Origin: Enoplolaimus lenunculus
Taxonomy: Eukaryota; Nematoda; Enoplea; Enoplida; Thoracostomopsidae
DNA length: 64,000 bases
Assembly: GCA_030248215.1 (NCBI GenBank)
Contig: JASANG010002173.1
Span: forward strand, 158,210 to 222,209
Direction of reading: 5' to 3'
Below the pieces are notes generated by a model. That model was not told where the DNA came from. It saw nothing but the letters and a program-made list of their open reading frames with translations, and searched no databases. How positions within the stretch are numbered: position 1 is the stretch's first letter; the number at the start of each line of letters is the position of its first letter. The translations under genes were made by a program, and so were the position numbers. This document shows positions 52,801-58,800 of the stretch, in pieces.

Positions 52801-55800
52801 GCAATTACGTGTCTGACAACGTTCATACATCGAGAACCTGCAATGGCTGCGCCACATTTGCTGCGAATGTTAGAAATTACGAGCAGGTACGCAAATTTTA
52901 GGTATAAAATTATTTATTCAAAACTAAAAAAATAGAACAATATATCAAGATCCATTCACACGTGCAAGTTTTTGCAGCGAGAACTCTCGGCTGCGACATG
53001 CACGAAATACTTGCAGCTACAAGTGTTTTCAAAGGAACATACTGATTGACCAATTAAACTGAAGGTGCAAGAAATTCAAGCGACTTGCAACTGCATTCAC
53101 AGGTGCGAATTAAATTCAATAGCATGAATTCCAGTGAATAATTTGCAGCTGCAAGAACTTCAAAGCTGTTTTGTGACCAAACTTGCACATGCAAGTTTCA
53201 CGTTCAAGTTTTTTCTACAAAAACTTGCTCGCGTGAATAGAGCTTAAAGCCTTATTCACACGTGCAATTTTTTGCTGCGAAAACTTGCTGTTGCAACTTG
53301 CACTTGCAGGTTTTGTATAAATACCGTTCGAAAAACTTACAGCTGCAAATAATTCATTCCAAATCATAGCTAAGAATTTAGTTCACATATGTGAATAACC
53401 ATGCAAGTTCACTGAATTTATTGCAGCCGATTTCGCATTGGCTGATGAAAAAATACACGTTCTGCGCGCAATTTCCAGCTGAAAGTTCTCGCAGCAAAAA
53501 CTTACACGTGTGAACAGAGCTTAACTCAATATGAAAATCTCATTAAAAAGCAGTGTTTTTTGAAACGCTTATTTCCAGTTAATTCAAACGTTTCATTGCA
53601 TATTTTAACGCCGCTGTTCAATGCATCTTCAACTTTTAAGTTTAGTTGGTCACAAAGTAGGAAAACTATTATTGCAAGTCTGATACGATGAATTACAACT
53701 CGGCATTAATTCATATGTTATTACATGAGTCTTTGTACTTCATGAGCGTTGTCTTGTTTGGATCTCGTTACTTCGTCTTGTACACGTCAAATAGTCTGCC
53801 CCATGTTAATCACCAGGGCCTGTTCATTGAGTAGACAGGAGCGTTGGCAACTTTGATACTGAAAGGCTTAGAATTAGGTTTAGAATTAGGCTTAAGCTTA
53901 CGTTTAGGCAGACGCTTAGGCTTAAGCTTACTTAATAAGCCGGAATCCAGTGGGTAGGCCGAGAAAATTAACATTCCGAACAGGTCTTTAGGCTAAGGCA
54001 AAATGCTATCGAAACATACGACGTTGGGTTTTATCTCAGTTCCCTCCCAAGAGGTTACTGTTAATTTGGTCTATTCTTTAGAGTGGTCAATGAAGTCTAT
54101 TTCACTTGGCAAGGAGAATCGTAAGTCAACACCTGTACAGATTTATTTTACTGGTTTGTGTTTATTTAACCGGTGTTCCATTTTCCGGCACCAAATGCAA
54201 GATGGTTCGTTCAACGAAAATTAAGGTTTTTCGCCACAAACCGATGCTAGTAAGTGTTGTACGTCAATGCTGTACTTAGTCCTTGTGGATCAACAGTTTA
54301 AGGGTTGCTATTAAGGATGTGTAGAAAGTGTTTCAAAAATATTAAATTCTCACTTCGGTCGCCGTTGAGTTTAAAAAATTTAAAATATAAAATGTCAGCT
54401 TTCAGATCACTTTTTGTTCCTGGTAACTGCCGCAGTGTTGCACGACAGTTTATGCGTGTTGTACTGCATCAATTGTCAACAAATCGTTTGTTTTTGGAGT
54501 TGTTTCAGTCGGACGTACAAGGTAATACGTCATATGAAGCAACCAAGATTTTTTTAGCCAAAATACGGTCAATTTTTATAATACAAAATGAACTTGATTT
54601 AAACTAATAAATATCCGGGTCCGTAGCCAAGGGGGAGCAGGGAGGGGGCTTATCTGGAAAAATTTTGGCCCCCCCCATAGAAAATTTTCAACCTTGCTTC
54701 TAACTCAACAAAAACCCTTGTATGCCCCACCTGAAAATTTTTTAGACCTCCCTAGCAAGGTGAGCTGGCTACGGGCTTGTAAATATTTATATCTAATCGA
54801 CAACGCTTAAACTTGATCGTAGTTTGGTCTTTAGACGGCAGTAAAAACCTAAGCACGTCTCTGACTAAATAATTACATTTTTTATGTCAATTTCACTTTA
54901 TATATACGTAATTATATTTTTAACTGCTTTTATTTTGTTGTTTTTATTTCAGATCCTGAATTCTTTCGCGCAATGGCAACATCTCTGACTGATTTTCAAG
55001 AGCTTAATCCGATTAACGTTGTGCAAATTTTGTTTGAGGTTAGCCTAGATTATCATGTATACATTATGCTGTTGTCTTACAATTCTGAATTAATTCTTAT
55101 ATATTTATATTTTTGAAAATCTGCATGTTTTTCACAGTTTGCTTACGCTATATCTCTCTAAAAAAGCTTAAACTAACTCGACTTAAGCTTAAGCTAATCT
55201 TGCAGTGTTTAAACTAACTTTATAGATTAACTAAACTAACTGGTAGGTTTCGGTTTAAGCTATTTGAAATATGATATAATTTTTCAGTTTTAATCTAAAC
55301 TTACTAAATTCTAGAACCTACATAGTTTCTGAGCACCGCTTATACCTTAAACTAAAACTAAGTTTAGCTTAAACTCGCCCTAAACAACAAAAATATCTCA
55401 GGTTAACTTAAACTTAAAATTCCAGTTTAGTTAGTCCATCCAGGCCGTCTAAGTGTTACTTAAACTCACATTCAAGTTTAGTTAAGCTATAAATTAAGTT
55501 TAAGTTATTCGAACAAAATAGTCAACGTTAAACGTTCGCGTAGACTTCGGCTCAGACTCAAGCATAAGCATAACCGTTTAAACTTTATTTCAGACTGGTC
55601 GTATGCATGTGCACATTCTAGTATAATTTTTGAACTGGCAAAAAACTGTAACTTCTTCAGTTGAACACCTCATTCAATACTGGGATTTTGGTATCGCAAG
55701 TGCGTTGTATAAATATTGCGGCGAATAAATAACCTATTAAATACGAGTCGTAGCGAGCGGGTTTCACATCGATACGCTATTGGCCGAATAAAAATATTTC

Positions 55801-58800
55801 GTTAAACCGTATTAGAAACCAAAATAGTAGTTAAATACCCTAAAATTATTTGGCCGGTTTCAACCGCTTAGCCAGCAACAAAAGCCCGTTGCCCAATCAT
55901 TTTAATCACTGCATATCGAACACAGCTCTGCTTGTTTTCATTGGTTCACGTTCAATTTAAGGATCTCAACGAAGCTTGGTCGAATCGTATGGGTCAAGTA
56001 TTTTACAATCTTGCCGATTACTTGAGTTATGTGCCGTTGGACGCTTACCTGATGACGTGGGGCAGCGTTGTCAGTCAAATGGAAACGTTTTTCCGCCGCT
56101 ACTCAACCGCTCAAAATGTCGAGCTTCCAGACGATTTGACTGATTTGTTTAAAATATTTTCAACCGTTCTTCGTGTGAATAATTTTTGCTCATTTAAAGT
56201 AAGCCAAGGTGTCACTAAAATGCAAACGAAACGCTGATTTCGGTTCGAGTTCCGATTCAAACCAACTTTGGATTGTGTAATTTTGCTATAAATATGCTGT
56301 TTGCATTCCGCTATCGCTTTTTTTATATAATTCAGTTCAGTTGTACATTCTACAATACATTGTCTACGTTGCAAAATACAGCTGCAAAATACGTGTTTAA
56401 AGCAAATGAGGGCAATGGAATGTAACAGTGGCGGATTCAGGATCTTAGAATGGGGGGTTGCCAAATGTTACAGGTAACAAACTTATTTTTGGTTAACATG
56501 TTTGCGGACCGTGTAACATGAATCCGCACGCAAATCACGCAGTCTGTCTACGAAGTTTTATACTTTTCAGAAATGAAATTTCAACTGCATTCCCGATGCT
56601 AATTTTTAGGGTTTCAATTCAGGGTCCATATTCTCAAATGTGAATAGCAACTGTCACCAGTTAGCGATAGGTTTGAAAACTAGCGAACTCTACTTGTAAA
56701 TGATGTTGTAAAAATCAGGGCCGGAGTAGTTACACCCATACCACCATTTGGGGGGCGACCCCAACCCGAACGGGGCTCCCACCCTAACTGGTTGAAACAA
56801 AAACCGCCAAAGTTTTTAAATACGCCTGGCTTCTCGTTCGCTTCGCTCGCGAGTTTGGGGACCCCATCCTGAGTTGGAAGGGGGTCTAGGGGGCCTCCAC
56901 CCTTGTCGGCTCCGGCACACAGCTAAAACTGGTCACTGAACTATAGAGTCAAATGCGAAAAATGTGCTAAATTTATACCATCACCATTTACTGGTTCGAA
57001 CGATCCAAGGCTATCGTCCAACTGGTGTTAGGTGTAGACACACTTGGGAATTCGGACACTAATTTACCAAATGATTACTGCTGTATACATACGATTTATC
57101 TTTGGTCACCGTTTCGCCAGGTTGTTGATATTACAGAATTCGGTCAATCTGTTAGATCCGTTTTGTAAAGTGATCAGCATTGCGCTACAGACAGCGCCGA
57201 TGAAACTGGAACAATTGCTTGAACTAGCAACAAATTGCAACCGTGCATTTTTAAGGGTAAGACAATCGGGGGTTGGTCCGAAAGTTTGTTCCTGTAACAA
57301 CTAAAACCTAACGGTAAAATACGGTGCTTAATTTAGGCTCGTACTGTGATTCCGGTGTAATCGTGATTGCTTGTATTTCCTTAGGTATATTACTTGTGCT
57401 TAGGTTCGCTGTAGGCTATTGCTTAATAATTCCTGTATTTTTAGTAACTATCAACTAGTTTGTGTTAGTTTCAAATTGTCTGGTTTTATTAAACCGAGGC
57501 CGAAAAAAAACCTAATTTTCAAATTATTAGCTTACAGGGATGTATTTTAAGAAAAATAAATCAAATTTAAAAATAGCAAACTGCCGTAAAATTTGGTAAC
57601 TGGAAATTAAGATATTTTACTAAAAATAACGATAACAAATTAAATAGATTTCATTCGTATAGTATGTAAACTCTGATAATCGCCGAAAATAAACAATCGA
57701 ACGTATATTTCGTTTCCGTGGATTATAAAAATCTAAAATACAGCAGAAAAAGTGAATACCTATCTCCAACTAGAGTTATTTCACCAATAATATTGCAAAA
57801 AAGGACATTAAAATGAATTTTTCAGTGACATGTATCTTTCATTTTTCGGTTCCGGTTCCGTTCCGGTATTTTTGTCAAATTCCGGTTCCGGTAAGTGTAA
57901 TTCCGGTTGCACCCTGGTGACCAAAGTTTAAAAATTCTACGTTTTAGTTTTTAACATTTTTACTCCAAATATTAACACCGTATAATTATATTTTTCATAA
58001 ACCTATTAAAGCGTAAACATAAAATTAGAGTCTAACCCTTAAGCTTACTCTCTTTGAATCTAGCCGGAAAAACGAACGTTACCTGCCCTTAAGGTAATAT
58101 CGGCCGAATTGTTAGTGGAAGAGGTTATGAATATAAAAATTACTATTTTAGGAACGTGATAAACAGACAATATCCCGGTGTTACGTAACAGAGCTGGTCA
58201 ATGCGTTGAAGTTTAAAACTACAATGCCACATGATAACTACATTATTCTCGCTCAGGTAAGATAGATAGATAGATATCCATTGAAAGAGACCTCGATGTG
58301 TTTAGGCACAGTTCGTCCGTTACACAGTCTCTGAAAACTAGGATGACTAAATTGAAATCTACATTAAAATCTTAATGACTCCTGTTATGAACCGATCCAG
58401 GTTCTTTCTGTTATTGTCAATTCAGCGTATGTGATCTGTAGACGCTATACCGGAATTCTGCTATAAACCGAACATTTCGTTAAGCAGTGTTCGACTACAG
58501 ATTCTTTTTCCATTGCACAACAATCGCAAATACTCGTATAAGAGAGTCATATTTTATTGAGCGAAGCGGAACTCCGAGCGAAGCTCGGAGTTTCGCGAAG
58601 CGTTTTATGTTTTGTACTTGGGGGTCGAAAGGTGGATGTCCGTCCGTCCGTCTGTCCTTCTGTCCGTCTGTCCGTCCGAAAAGAATCTCAGGAACGGCTG
58701 AACCGATTTTGATAAACTTTTTTTGTTTGAAAGCCAATTATCCTGGGGTGTTAACCTCGCATTAGGGTTTTATAATTTTAAGCCGTTTATTAGCTACAGG

